Shown in pieces: positions 18,557 through 27,382 of a stretch of 55,837 nt of DNA. Below the pieces are notes generated by a model. The model was not told the origin of the DNA. It saw only the letters and a program-made list of their open reading frames with translations, and did no database searches. The position numbers were made by a program, and so were the translations under genes. Within the stretch, counting starts at the first letter, position 1, and each line of letters starts with the position of its first letter. The DNA is from Tannerella sp. oral taxon 808 (GTDB lineage Bacteria > Bacteroidota > Bacteroidia > Bacteroidales > Tannerellaceae): assembly GCA_002890585.1 (NCBI GenBank), contig MIQB01000005.1:1-55837 (forward strand), written 5' to 3'.

Positions 18557-19444
18557 ATGGATGATATCTACCGGTCGGCGGGCGGGCGCCGACTTCTACA
18601 CGATCTCTACCGCCGCCACCTCGCCGCGCTCGATGTGGCGATCGCTGAGCGCATGGTGGAGACCGAACTGGGCGACACGCACGTGGTGGCTTACGGCCGG
18701 CCGGGCGCCATGCCCATCCTCTGCTTCCCTGGCGAATATTTCGTCAACCCGCTCGCCATGCGTCCCTTCGTCGAGGGCATGGACTTGTTGCGGATGCGCC
18801 TCATCGTGCCTGACGTGCCCGGCGCCGTCGGCTTCAGCATGGGGCGCCGCCTGAGCGCCTCGAAGGGCGAATACGGGCATTGGGCGCTGCAACTTATGGA
18901 GGCGCTCGGGATGCGCGGCTGCCGCGTCATGGCTTGGTCGATGGGCGCACACATCGCGCTGCAACTCTGCGAGACATCCGTCCTCAGCGTCAGCCGCCTC
19001 ATGCTCGTGCAGCCCGCCGGCTTCGCCTCCACCTCGTTGGCGCGCACCGATCGTCTGCTCGGCAGCCGCATCCCCGACCTCGACCGCCTGCAAGTGTCCG
19101 ACAAAGCCGTGCGCCGCGCCATAGAGCCGGCCCTGAATTTCGACAGCCCCGAGCTGTTGGAAATGGCGCGCATGATCTATCTCTACCTCCGGCCCGAGCC
19201 CGAGGAATGGAAGGAGGCGAAGCGGAAAATCATGCAAAAATTTCGTGCGCCGGTCGGCATTGTCGCCAGCAAGTCAGACTGCCTCTTCCCCGGCGACGAA
19301 GTCGTGAAGCAAGCCCGCCGCGTGCTGCCCTTCGTCGAGATGTCGCGCGTCATCGACCTCGGGTGCCACTGCGGCCTCTTCGCCGACAGCGACGCCGCGC
19401 GCGAGGCCATCGCCGTCGTCTCCGACTTCCTGCTGCGCGGGTAG
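18557..19444 (+). CDS. Alpha/beta hydrolase
   Basis: A 295-residue protein with the alpha/beta-hydrolase layout. The nucleophile elbow is AWSMG (126-130, Ser128); a candidate acid lies in SKSDCLFPGDE (Asp about 241), and the catalytic His in DLGCHCGLF (about 272). No signal peptide is seen, so it is probably cytoplasmic. The substrate cannot be told from sequence. The ATG at 18557 is the first after the repeat array. It stands alone, ending before a hairpin shared with the convergent rpsA. Confidence 0.82.
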   Translation: MDDIYRSAGGRRLLHDLYRRHLAALDVAIAERMVETELGDTHVVAYGRPGAMPILCFPGEYFVNPLAMRPFVEGMDLLRMRLIVPDVPGAVGFSMGRRLSASKGEYGHWALQLMEALGMRGCRVMAWSMGAHIALQLCETSVLSVSRLMLVQPAGFASTSLARTDRLLGSRIPDLDRLQVSDKAVRRAIEPALNFDSPELLEMARMIYLYLRPEPEEWKEAKRKIMQKFRAPVGIVASKSDCLFPGDEVVKQARRVLPFVEMSRVIDLGCHCGLFADSDAAREAIAVVSDFLLRG

Positions 19445-19466
19445 GGGGCGGGGCAGAAAATCAAAA

Positions 19467-19503
19467 GAGGGGCGCAGATCTCGGTTGATCCGCGTCCCTC
19501 TTT
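19467..19503. terminator. Bidirectional intrinsic terminator
   Basis: AAAAGAGGGGCGC and GCGTCCCTCTTTT form a stem interrupted by one mismatch, with A and T runs on both sides, between the convergent hydrolase and rpsA genes. It can serve both transcripts. Confidence 0.8.
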
Positions 19504-19543
19504 TCTTATGTCTATGGCTAACGTGGGGCCGCCACCTTTCGGT

Positions 19544-21373
19544 TTACGCCTCCTCGTTCGTCATTTTCTCCTTCAGCGCCGCCAGCTCCTCGATGTCGCC
19601 CAGTGTCGTCTTCTCGATCACTGGCGCATTCGCCATCTCAAGGGCCTGGGCCTGGTGATTGCCACCGTCGTTGTTGCCCTTGCCGCTGTTGTTATTGCTA
19701 CTGTTACGGGCACGGCGTTCCGCGGCGCGTGCGCTGCGCTGCTCGTCCTCAAACGTGCGGCTGTGCGAGAGGATGATCCGTTTCGCATCCTTATTGAACT
19801 CAATCACCTTAAAAGGCAACTTCTCATCCAACTTGGCCGGCGAACCATCCTGCTTCACCAAGTGGCGCGGGGTAGCGAATCCCTCCACACCATAAGGCAG
19901 CGAAACGACGGCGCCCTTGTCCAGCATTTCGATGATCGTTCCGTCATGCACAGAGCCCACCGTGAAGATCGTCTCAAACACATCCCACGGATTCTCTTCC
20001 AGCTGCTTGTGCCCGAGGCTGAGGCGGCGGTTCTCCTTGTCGATCTCAAGCACCTGCACATCAATGTTCGCACCGATCTGGGTGAACTCGCTCGGGTGTT
20101 TGATCTTCTTCGTCCACGAGAGGTCAGAGATGTGGATCAATCCATCCACACCCTCTTCAATCTCCACGAAGACACCGAAGTTGGTGAAGTTGCGTACGCG
20201 TGCCGTGTGCCTCGATCCGACGGGGTACTTGATCTCGATCTTATCCCACGGATCCTCTTTCAGTTGCTTCACACCGAGCGACATCTTGCGGTCCTCACGG
20301 TCAATGTTCAGCACGACCGCCTCTACCTCGTCGCCCACCTTCATGAAGTCCTGAGCGCTGCGTAAGTGCTGCGTCCAGCTCATTTCCGACACGTGAATCA
20401 GGCCTTCCACGCCCGGCGCGATCTCAAGGAAAGCACCGTAGTCAGCCATCACAACCACCTTACCCTTCACGTGGTCTCCCACCTTCAAGTTCGGGTCAAG
20501 CGCATCCCACGGATGCGGCGTAAGTTGTTTCAAGCCAAGGGCGATGCGCTTCTTCTCGTCGTCGAAGTCGAGGATCACCACGTTGAGCTTCTGGTCGATC
20601 TGCACCACCTCGTCCGGGTGCGACACACGCCCCCACGACAGATCCGTGATGTGCACCAAGCCGTCCACACCGCCCAGATCGACAAACACGCCATAGGAGG
20701 TAATGTTCTTCACCGTGCCTTCCAGCACCTGGCCCTTCTCCAACTTGGAGATGATCTCCCGCTTCTGCTGCTCCAGCTCCGCCTCGATCAGCGCCTTGTG
20801 CGACACCACCACGTTGCGATATTCCTTATTGATCTTGACAACCTTAAACTCCATCGTTTTGCCAACAAACACGTCGTAGTCTCGGATCGGCTTCACGTCG
20901 ATCTGCGAGCCTGGCAAGAAGGTGTCGATGCCGTAGATATCTACGATCATGCCGCCCTTGGTGCGCCCACGCACAAAGCCTTTGAGCACCTCGTCGCGCT
21001 CGAAGGCATTGATGATGCGCTCCCATGCACGGGCCGAACGGGCCTTCTTATGCGAGAGGATCAGCTGCCCCTTCTTGTCTTCTTGGTTCTCGACGTAGAC
21101 TTCCACCTCGTCGCCCACCTTCAGATCGGGGTTGTATCGGAACTCAGACATCGGCACCACGCCGTCTGATTTATACCCGATGTTTACTACCACTTCGCGT
21201 TTGTTCATCGCCGTGACGGTTCCCATCACGACTTCTTTGTCTTTCATAGCTCCCAAGGTTTCGTCGTACGTCTTGACGAGTTCTTCCCGGTTTACGTTCG
21301 GTTCCGAATCGCCTTTCTCATACGTCTCCCAGTTAAAGTTCTCGTCAGGGACGATGTCTTTCAAATTTTCCAT
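19544..21373 (-). CDS. rpsA: 30S ribosomal protein S1
   Basis: 609-residue RNA-binding ribosomal protein made mainly of consecutive S1 (OB-fold) domains; six can be traced by recurring segments such as GVFVDLGGVDGLVHITDLSW, GAFLEIAPGVEGLIHVSEMS and GVFVEIEEGVDGLIHISDLS. S1 brings mRNA to the 30S subunit. The C-terminus ends in a low-complexity Ser/Asn/Gly stretch and an acidic tail. It is transcribed alone from a promoter about 80 bp upstream. Confidence 0.97.
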   Translation of the reverse strand: MENLKDIVPDENFNWETYEKGDSEPNVNREELVKTYDETLGAMKDKEVVMGTVTAMNKREVVVNIGYKSDGVVPMSEFRYNPDLKVGDEVEVYVENQEDKKGQLILSHKKARSARAWERIINAFERDEVLKGFVRGRTKGGMIVDIYGIDTFLPGSQIDVKPIRDYDVFVGKTMEFKVVKINKEYRNVVVSHKALIEAELEQQKREIISKLEKGQVLEGTVKNITSYGVFVDLGGVDGLVHITDLSWGRVSHPDEVVQIDQKLNVVILDFDDEKKRIALGLKQLTPHPWDALDPNLKVGDHVKGKVVVMADYGAFLEIAPGVEGLIHVSEMSWTQHLRSAQDFMKVGDEVEAVVLNIDREDRKMSLGVKQLKEDPWDKIEIKYPVGSRHTARVRNFTNFGVFVEIEEGVDGLIHISDLSWTKKIKHPSEFTQIGANIDVQVLEIDKENRRLSLGHKQLEENPWDVFETIFTVGSVHDGTIIEMLDKGAVVSLPYGVEGFATPRHLVKQDGSPAKLDEKLPFKVIEFNKDAKRIILSHSRTFEDEQRSARAAERRARNSSNNNSGKGNNDGGNHQAQALEMANAPVIEKTTLGDIEELAALKEKMTNEEA

Positions 21374-21451
21374 CTTAAAAAGTTAGTACTCCGTTTACTT
21401 AAATAGTTAGACCAATCTTGTTATTACTCTCTATATAAAAATTAGAGGGCG

Positions 21452-21459
21452 CAAAGATA
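21452..21459 (-). promoter_or_regulatory. -7 box of the rpsA promoter
   Basis: TATCTTTG on the minus strand matches TAnnTTTG and lies 78 bp before the rpsA start. The -33 region (CTTT at 21482-21479) is weak. Confidence 0.6.
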
Positions 21460-21516
21460 GATGCCTTTTTGAACGAGAAAAGTAAACGAAATGGCTGCTA
21501 ATGAATAGCGAAGCCC

Positions 21517-21873
21517 TCACTTTCGTGACCGCCCGACGGAGCGGCGAATGATGGAATCGGCCGTCCAAAGAAGGAAGACGAGTGCGCCGATGTAGAAGTA
21601 AAACCGACACGCTTCCATATCGGGCCAGGTCACGCGGAGGCTGGGCCACGGGAGCGTAATTTTCAGCACGAGGGATAACACAATGAGCGCCACGGCCGGC
21701 AGAGCGAACATCGCGGCCATGCCGATGCGTTCCCAGCGTCGCCGCTTGATCTCTGCGCGCTCGGCCTCGCGATAGATGCGCTCCATGGCGCGGGCGGTGA
21801 ATCCGTCGGGCAGGTCGGCCTCGGGCAGGTGGGCGAAGAGGTCGCGTAAGGGGTCTTTTTCCATTTCTTCCAT
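21517..21873 (-). CDS. Small membrane protein, putative anti-sigma factor
   Basis: 118 residues: a charged N-terminal half with DLFAHLPEADLPDGFTARAM, then two hydrophobic helices (about 50-70 and 90-108). It follows the ECF sigma gene by 5 bp on the same strand. A short cytoplasmic region plus membrane anchor directly after an ECF sigma gene is the usual layout of membrane-bound anti-sigma factors, but no ZAS zinc motif is visible, so the role is inferred from position. Confidence 0.65.
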   Translation of the reverse strand: MEEMEKDPLRDLFAHLPEADLPDGFTARAMERIYREAERAEIKRRRWERIGMAAMFALPAVALIVLSLVLKITLPWPSLRVTWPDMEACRFYFYIGALVFLLWTADSIIRRSVGRSRK

Positions 21874-21878
21874 ATCAA

Positions 21879-22430
21879 TCAGTCCTCCATAGCTTGCATT
21901 AAGCTCATCAATTTCTTGCGGGTGCGGTGGAGCTTCACCTTCACGTTGGAGAGGCTTAGCCCGGTGATAGTGGCCAGCTCCTCGACCGTCTTTTCTTGCT
22001 TATAAAACATATGTATGAGTGCGCGATCGTCTGCGCGGAGCTGCTCGAGTGCGTGCTCAAGGCGCAGGAAGCGTGCTTCTTTGGCGGCCTCTTCGTCGGC
22101 GTCGGCATCGTCGATCGGATCGGGGAAGCGTTCGGCGGCTTCTTCGTCGGCTGCGGGCCGATCGGGGCGTGTGCGGCGCAGGGCGGAGATGGCGGTGTTG
22201 TATGCGATGCGATAGATCCAGGTGGCGAAGCTGCAATCGTGGCGGAAGGAGCGGAGCGAACGGAAGGCTTTCAGGAAGGCGTCTTGGGCGAGCTCTTCGG
22301 CGTCGGCGCGGTTGCCGGTCATTCTGACGAGCAGGGCGAAGACGGGGCGGCTATAGCGCTCCATGAGGGGGGCAAAGCCGGACGGGTCGCCGTCCAGTAC
22401 GCGGTTGATGTATGCTTCGTCGCTGGTCAT
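21879..22430 (-). CDS. RNA polymerase sigma factor, ECF type
   Basis: 183-residue sigma-70 family protein with only regions 2 and 4. Region 2 spans about residues 15-85 (DAEELAQDAFLKAFRSLR, FATWIYRIAYNTAIS); region 4 spans about 122-175 with the helix-turn-helix VEELATITGLSLSNVKVKLH. The acidic linker (about 94-118, rich in Asp/Glu/Ala) is unusually long. The gene is followed at 5 bp by a small membrane protein, the probable anti-sigma, and faces a divergent membrane-protein gene that could be a target. Confidence 0.93.
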   Translation of the reverse strand: MTSDEAYINRVLDGDPSGFAPLMERYSRPVFALLVRMTGNRADAEELAQDAFLKAFRSLRSFRHDCSFATWIYRIAYNTAISALRRTRPDRPAADEEAAERFPDPIDDADADEEAAKEARFLRLEHALEQLRADDRALIHMFYKQEKTVEELATITGLSLSNVKVKLHRTRKKLMSLMQAMED

Positions 22431-22586
22431 TCTCTTATTCCGTTCTATCGTATGCAGGGGTATGACGCGGGCGAAGGTTTTAGGTTACAGTTTCGGGGGG
22501 GGTGTAACCTAAAATTGTCCTTTGCGTCCATAGGGCAAACGAGATCGAAACATGAAGTTTAATCAGTATTTAAATTGAAACATTGT

Positions 22587-22994
22587 ATGGAAGGTTTAGT
22601 GCCTATATGTGTAGTAGGGATCGTCTTTTATTTCACTTACAAGATGATCGAGCTGCCCGCACGAAGAAGAGAGCGGGAGATGATGATTGAGAAGATGGCG
22701 CGGACGGACGCCAGTGCGCCTAATCTATTGAACGATGGCGGCCGTACGCCGCGGCGGTCGTTTAGCGGACTGCGCTTGGGCTGCCTATTGATCGGCGTGG
22801 GCATGGGATTGTTGGTGGGATTGATCATCAACACGATGCTGGCGCACGGCGGATACAGCATGGATAAGTGGTCGGAGGGGCAACTCTTTGAGGTGGCTTA
22901 TGGCGCACCGGTGCTCATCTTCGGTGGACTTGGGCTGCTGTGCTCCTACGTGTTGGAGCGCCGACTGTCGGATAAGGATCCGAGGGGCGAATGA
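22587..22994 (+). CDS. DUF6249-like membrane protein
   Basis: 135 residues with an N-terminal hydrophobic helix (about 5-20), a basic stretch with RRREREMM, then two further hydrophobic helices (about 61-82 and 101-120). This resembles small DUF6249-type membrane proteins found beside ECF sigma genes in Bacteroidetes; no function is known. The ATG at 22587 was preferred to a TTG at 22575. It is divergent from the sigma gene. Its last codons and UGA stop lie in a REP element shared with the 3' end of rpoN. Confidence 0.7.
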   Translation: MEGLVPICVVGIVFYFTYKMIELPARRREREMMIEKMARTDASAPNLLNDGGRTPRRSFSGLRLGCLLIGVGMGLLVGLIINTMLAHGGYSMDKWSEGQLFEVAYGAPVLIFGGLGLLCSYVLERRLSDKDPRGE

Positions 22995-23004
22995 TCGCCC
23001 CTAC
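22985..23004 (-). repeat. REP element forming the ends of two convergent genes
   Basis: Minus strand GTAG followed by GGGCGATCATTCGCCC: same tetranucleotide and stem ends as the REPs near the transposase. The UGA of the DUF6249-like gene (22992-22994) and the UAG of rpoN (23003-23001) both fall inside it. Confidence 0.75.
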
Positions 23005-24437
23005 AGCTCCTTCCGGAGCCGGGCTATGGGGATGCCGAGCTGCTCGCGGTATTTGGCCACGGTGCGGCGGGCGGGGGTATAGCCTTTGGCGCGGAGCTGG
23101 GCGCAGAGGGCCTCGTCGGTGACGGGGTGGCGCTTGTCTTCGGCGTCGATGGTCTCCTGCATGATCTTTTTGATCTCGCGGGTGGAGATCTCCTCGCCTT
23201 GGTCGTTGAGGGCGGCTTCGGAGAAGAAAAACTTGAGGGGGTAGATGCCGAAGTTGGTTTGGACGTATTTGCTGTTGCTCACGCGTGAGATGGTGGAGAT
23301 GTCGTAGCCTGCATGCTCGGCCACGTCTTTGAGGATCATGGGGTGGAGGCGCGCCTCGTCGCCGGTGAGGAAGAAGTCGGATTGGAGGATGAGGATGGCC
23401 TCCATGGTGCGTTGGAGTGTCTCGCGGCGCTGGCGGACGGCGTCGATGAACCAGCGGGCGGCGTCGAGCTTCTGCTTGACGAAGCGGACGGCGTTGCGCA
23501 TCTCTGTGTTTTGGTTCGACTTGTTGCCGAGGTAATCGCGAAACATGTCGGCGTATTCGCGGCTTACGTGCAGTTCGGGTGCTTCGCGGCGGTTCATGCT
23601 GAGGCTCAGCTGACCGTTGTGGCACTCCACGATGAAGTCGGGCGTGATGCGATTCATGGCCGTGTCGGCTGCTTCGTTCCATCCGTTGCCTGGCTTGGGG
23701 TTGAGGCGGGTGATGTCGTGGAGGATGGCCTTGAGCGTCGGTTCGTCGATCTCGAGTGCGCGCTGGATCTTCTCGAAATTCTTGTGGGTGAAGGCGTCGA
23801 AATGGTCGTTGATGATGCGGAGGGCGAGGATGGTGTGGGGTGTGGTGGGTTTCTTCTCGAGTTGTAGGCGGAGGCATTCGCGGAGGTTGCGGGCGCCGAC
23901 ACCGGCCGGCTCAAAGTCTTGGATGACGCGGAGCACGGCTTCGACATCCTTCTCCGTCGCCTCGATGCCGGCTTTGAACATCAGGTCGTCAGCCACGGCC
24001 GAGGGTTCGCGGCGGAGGTAGCCATCGTCGTCGATGTTGCCGATGATGTAGCGGCCGATCTCCTGCTCCCGGTCTGTGAGGTGGCGCAGCCCCAGCTGTT
24101 CTTCTAAGTAGTCGTGCATGGATGGCCCGGTGGAGAAGGGGATCTCCTCGCGCCGTTCCTCAGCGTTGTTCATGGCGCGGAGGCGGTATTCGGGGATGTC
24201 GTCGTCCGTCAGGTAGTCACCCAGATCGGTCAGTGAGGCGTCCTCGTTGGTCGATTCCGCTGGTTCCTCATCGATCGTATCCGGGTCGCGCCCCTCCTCC
24301 AGTGCGGGGTTCTCCTCCAGCTCCTGCTTGATGCGCTCCTCCATCTCTATGGCGGGCAGCTCGAGCATGCGGATGAGTTGGATTTGTTGCGGCGAGAGGC
24401 GCTGCTGTAGGCTTTGTTGTAACTGTTGTTTTTGCAT
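23001..24437 (-). CDS. rpoN: RNA polymerase sigma-54 factor
   Basis: Sigma-54 (478 residues) directs RNA polymerase to -24/-12 promoters and needs an AAA+ activator. The activator-interacting N-terminus is LSPQQIQLIRMLELPAIEME, followed by an acidic linker. The core-binding domain is in the middle, and the RpoN box ARRTVAKYRE is near residues 455-464. The Met of MQKQQLQQSL at 24437 is used, because the longer ORF to 24521 runs through the promoter. It is divergent from rnz across a large palindromic array, and its stop codon is provided by a REP element. No sigma-54 activator gene is in the window. Confidence 0.97.
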   Translation of the reverse strand: MQKQQLQQSLQQRLSPQQIQLIRMLELPAIEMEERIKQELEENPALEEGRDPDTIDEEPAESTNEDASLTDLGDYLTDDDIPEYRLRAMNNAEERREEIPFSTGPSMHDYLEEQLGLRHLTDREQEIGRYIIGNIDDDGYLRREPSAVADDLMFKAGIEATEKDVEAVLRVIQDFEPAGVGARNLRECLRLQLEKKPTTPHTILALRIINDHFDAFTHKNFEKIQRALEIDEPTLKAILHDITRLNPKPGNGWNEAADTAMNRITPDFIVECHNGQLSLSMNRREAPELHVSREYADMFRDYLGNKSNQNTEMRNAVRFVKQKLDAARWFIDAVRQRRETLQRTMEAILILQSDFFLTGDEARLHPMILKDVAEHAGYDISTISRVSNSKYVQTNFGIYPLKFFFSEAALNDQGEEISTREIKKIMQETIDAEDKRHPVTDEALCAQLRAKGYTPARRTVAKYREQLGIPIARLRKEL

Positions 24438-24471
24438 GCTGCGTGTGTGTGTTTGAATGTATGTGTGGGGG

Positions 24472-24479
24472 CAAAAATA
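24472..24479 (-). promoter_or_regulatory. -7 box of the rpoN promoter
   Basis: TATTTTTG on the minus strand matches TAnnTTTG, 34 bp before the rpoN start. No good -33 box is visible. Confidence 0.5.
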
Positions 24480-24525
24480 GCGTGAAAGGGAGGGGCGAGG
24501 GGCGCCCGTCCCTTCACCCACGCGT

Positions 24526-25316
24526 CGCGCCCCGAAAGCAGGTCGTTTTAGCCTTCACCTACTCGGTTTGGCTCCAAAGGCAAGTCGTTTTGGGTATCCC
24601 CCGCTTGGTTTGATCCCGAAAGCAGGTCGCTTTGGGCATTCCCCGGGCTGTTTGGCCCCGAAGGCAGCCGTTTATGGATGGCTTTTATATTGAGCGTATT
24701 TGATTTACGGTGTAATTCGTAGGCTTTTATCTTACTTGTCTATGATTTACGCCGTAAATTGAATGCTTTTATATTGATCGTATATAATTTACACCGTAAA
24801 TCGAATGCTTTTATATTGATCGTGCATGATTTACGATGTAATTTGGATGCTTTTAATCTAAAAGCCTACTACTTACATCGTAAATTCGATGCTTTTAATC
24901 TAAAAGCCTATTATTTACATCGTAAATTCAATGCTTTTACTGTAAAAGCATATTATTTACACCGTAAATTCAATGCTTTTACTGTAAAAGCCTATTACTT
25001 ACACCGTAAATTGAATACGATCAATATAGTAGACCCTAATTTACGTCGTAAATCAGATACGCTCAATATAAAAGCATTCAATTTACATCGTAAATTAGGC
25101 ACGATCAATATAAAAGCATCCAAATTACGCCGTAAATCAGACACGCTCAATATAAAAGCCATCCATAAACGGCTGCCTTCGGGGTCAAACAGCGCGGGGG
25201 ATGCCCAAAACGACCCGCCATCGGGGCCAAACAGCGCGAGAGATGCCCAAAACGACCTGCTTCCGCACCCAAACCGGGTGGATGAAGGCCAAAACGAAGC
25301 TGGCGCGCACCTTACC
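24526..25316. repeat. Large imperfect palindrome built of about 42-bp repeats
   Basis: The 916-bp gap between rpoN and rnz is mostly one structure. The centre (about 24,700-25,140) repeats a roughly 42-bp AT-rich unit with the dyad ATTTACACCGTAAAT or variants and GCTTTTATATTGATCGT; from about 25,015 onwards the second part of the unit is in reverse complement (ACGATCAATATAAAAGC). The outer arms are a different, GC-rich repeat (CGAAAGCAGGTCGTTTT type) inverted on the two sides. An exact 42-nt inverted match joins 24656-24697 with 25143-25184. The open frame across it shows only repeat-coded residues and is not called as a gene. Confidence 0.93.
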
Positions 25317-25320
25317 TTTG
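25313..25320 (+). promoter_or_regulatory. -7 box of the rnz promoter
   Basis: TACCTTTG matches TAnnTTTG, 33 bp before the rnz ATG, immediately after the palindromic array ends. Confidence 0.6.
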
Positions 25321-25353
25321 CCGGTGATTAACGAACCACCCATTTTTCACACC

Positions 25354-26268
25354 ATGACCCGCTTCGACATCACCATACTCGGCTGCGGCTCGGCCACGCC
25401 CACGGTGCGGCACGAGGCCACGGCGCAAGTCGTCGACATACACGACAAACCCTACCTCATGGACTGCGGCGAGGGTGCGCAGCTGCAAATGCGCCGCCTG
25501 CACATCCGCTTCAACCGCCTGACGCACATCTTCATCTCGCACCTCCACGGCGACCACTGCTTCGGCCTACCCGGACTGCTCTCCACGCTCGGCATGCTCG
25601 GCCGCACGGGCGAACTCGTCATCCACGGGCCGCACGCGCTCGAGGATTTCCTCCGGCCCATCCTCGCCGTCTTCTGCCGCGACATGCCCTACGAGGTGCG
25701 CCTCGACCTCATCGACCCCACACAGCACGCCCTCGTGATGGAAGATCGCTCCGTCAGCGTCTTTTCCATTCCACTCAGCCACCGCATCCCCGCCTGCGGA
25801 TACCTCTTTGCCGAACACCCCACAGAGGCGCACATCCGCCGCGACATGGTGGACTTCTACCGTGTGCCCGTCCATGCGCTGCGAGCCATCAAGCAGGGGG
25901 CGGATTACGTAACACCTGAGGGCGAGACCATCCCCCACGAGCGACTGACTACCCCCGCTGCTCCGCCACGCCGCTATGCCTTCTGTTCGGATACACAGTT
26001 TCTGCCCTCCATCGTGCCCATCGTCGAGGGCGTGGATTGCCTCTATCACGAATCCACGTTCATGGAGCGAGACGTGGCGCGCGCCCGCCAGACCTTCCAT
26101 TCCACAGCCCGTGAGGCGGCCGAGATCGCCCGACGGGCCGGCGTCGGGCGACTTGTGCTGGGCCATTATTCCGCCCGTTACGACGACCTCACGCCGCTTC
26201 TGGCCGAAGCCACGGCCGTCTTCCCCCACACCACGCTCGGCTGGGAGGGAATGCGGGTGATGCTGTGA
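25354..26268 (+). CDS. rnz: Ribonuclease Z
   Basis: Metallo-beta-lactamase-fold endonuclease (304 residues) that trims tRNA 3' trailers. GCGSATPT (10-17) and the zinc motif HLHGDH (63-68) are diagnostic; FCSDTQF and GHYSARY later supply further ligands. The ATG at 25354, giving MTRFDITILG, matches the usual family N-terminus; the longer ORF from 25201 would be translated from the repeat array. It is followed 22 bp later by a methyltransferase gene on the same strand. Confidence 0.96.
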   Translation: MTRFDITILGCGSATPTVRHEATAQVVDIHDKPYLMDCGEGAQLQMRRLHIRFNRLTHIFISHLHGDHCFGLPGLLSTLGMLGRTGELVIHGPHALEDFLRPILAVFCRDMPYEVRLDLIDPTQHALVMEDRSVSVFSIPLSHRIPACGYLFAEHPTEAHIRRDMVDFYRVPVHALRAIKQGADYVTPEGETIPHERLTTPAAPPRRYAFCSDTQFLPSIVPIVEGVDCLYHESTFMERDVARARQTFHSTAREAAEIARRAGVGRLVLGHYSARYDDLTPLLAEATAVFPHTTLGWEGMRVML

Positions 26269-26290
26269 TGTCTAATTATAGAACAAGGAA

Positions 26291-27274
26291 ATGACACGAC
26301 TAATTACGATAGAAGACTTCACCGACGTATATGTCAAACTGCGGCAACGCGGCGCACGCTTCCTGCTCTCCAAACTAAGCCTCAGTCGCAAGCAACGCTC
26401 CGTAAGCGCCTTCGACGCCTCGCTCGGGAAGACGTCGAACTGGTGGGAGATCCCGCTCGTGAAGGAGCGTTGGAACAGGATGATCACGGGCGATGCGCAC
26501 ATGACTTTTGAGGAGCACACCATCAATCAATACCTCTCACAGATGGCGCCGCCGCTACGGGTGCTCTCGCCCGGGGCGGGATATTGCCAACATGAGCTGG
26601 CAATGGCCACGAACCCGCTGTTCGGGGAGATTGTCTGCCTCGACATTAATCAGGGCAACTTGGACGATGCCGCGGCGCGCGCCCGGGAACGTGGACTCAG
26701 CAACCTGACTTTCCACTGTGGCGACATCGAGCATTTCGACTTCGCCCACGAGCGCTTCGACCTTGTCATGTTCAACAACTCGCTGCACCACTTCCGCAAC
26801 GTCCGCACACTTCTTGGGCGCCTGATCCCACAATGCATCGGGCCAGCAGGGCTGCTGCTGATCTACGAATACGTGGGGCCGACGCGCTTTCAGCTCCCCG
26901 CCGAGCAGCTTCGCGCCATCAACGCAGCGATCCGCCTCGTCGACAAACCGCTCCGGAGGCGCTATCGGACGTCAATCTACAAGACGCATTATCACGGTTC
27001 GGGTCTGCTTCGCATGGTGATGGCCGACCCTTCGGAGGCAGTCGATTCGGCTTCCATCCTGCCTGCGCTACATGCGTTTTATGACATTCTGGAAGAGCGT
27101 CCCTTCGGTGGGAACATACTCCCGTACGTGCTGAAGGATCTGGCTTTCCACTTCATCCGCCCTGATGAACGCGCGACGGAAACGCTCCACCGCCTCTTCC
27201 GCTTTGAAGACGAGTATATCCGCACGCACCCCAGCGATTATGTGTTCGGACTTTATCGGCCGAGGGGGAGATAG
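26291..27274 (+). CDS. Class I SAM-dependent methyltransferase
   Basis: 327-residue protein with a Rossmann-fold methyltransferase core: motif I LSPGAGYCQHELA (about residues 92-104), VCLDINQGNLDDA for motif II, GDIEHFDF and FDLVMFNNSLHHF for motifs III/IV. The region before and after the core is not assignable, and the substrate is unknown. It lies 22 bp after rnz and is probably co-transcribed. The first 80 residues are basic and might bind a partner or nucleic acid. Confidence 0.8.
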   Translation: MTRLITIEDFTDVYVKLRQRGARFLLSKLSLSRKQRSVSAFDASLGKTSNWWEIPLVKERWNRMITGDAHMTFEEHTINQYLSQMAPPLRVLSPGAGYCQHELAMATNPLFGEIVCLDINQGNLDDAAARARERGLSNLTFHCGDIEHFDFAHERFDLVMFNNSLHHFRNVRTLLGRLIPQCIGPAGLLLIYEYVGPTRFQLPAEQLRAINAAIRLVDKPLRRRYRTSIYKTHYHGSGLLRMVMADPSEAVDSASILPALHAFYDILEERPFGGNILPYVLKDLAFHFIRPDERATETLHRLFRFEDEYIRTHPSDYVFGLYRPRGR

Positions 27275-27308
27275 TCAGGGGAAAAGAAGGGAGCGTGGAA
27301 AGGGAAAA

Positions 27309-27347
27309 GGCCTGAGCCGCAAATGATTCTTGCGTGTCTCAGGCCTT
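27309..27347. terminator. Bidirectional terminator hairpin
   Basis: AAGGCCTGAG and CTCAGGCCTT form a perfect 10-bp stem between the convergent methyltransferase and flavin reductase genes. On the minus strand the stem is followed by TTTCCC; on the plus strand the T-tract is poor. Confidence 0.75.
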
Positions 27348-27382
27348 GGTGTAATGTGGATTAAAAGGGAGAGGGATGGGCT

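Noticed and set aside
24759..25331. 190-codon open frame across the rpoN-rnz gap
   Set aside because: It is entirely repeat sequence (recurrent AYYLHRKF-type peptides) and overlaps the rnz promoter.
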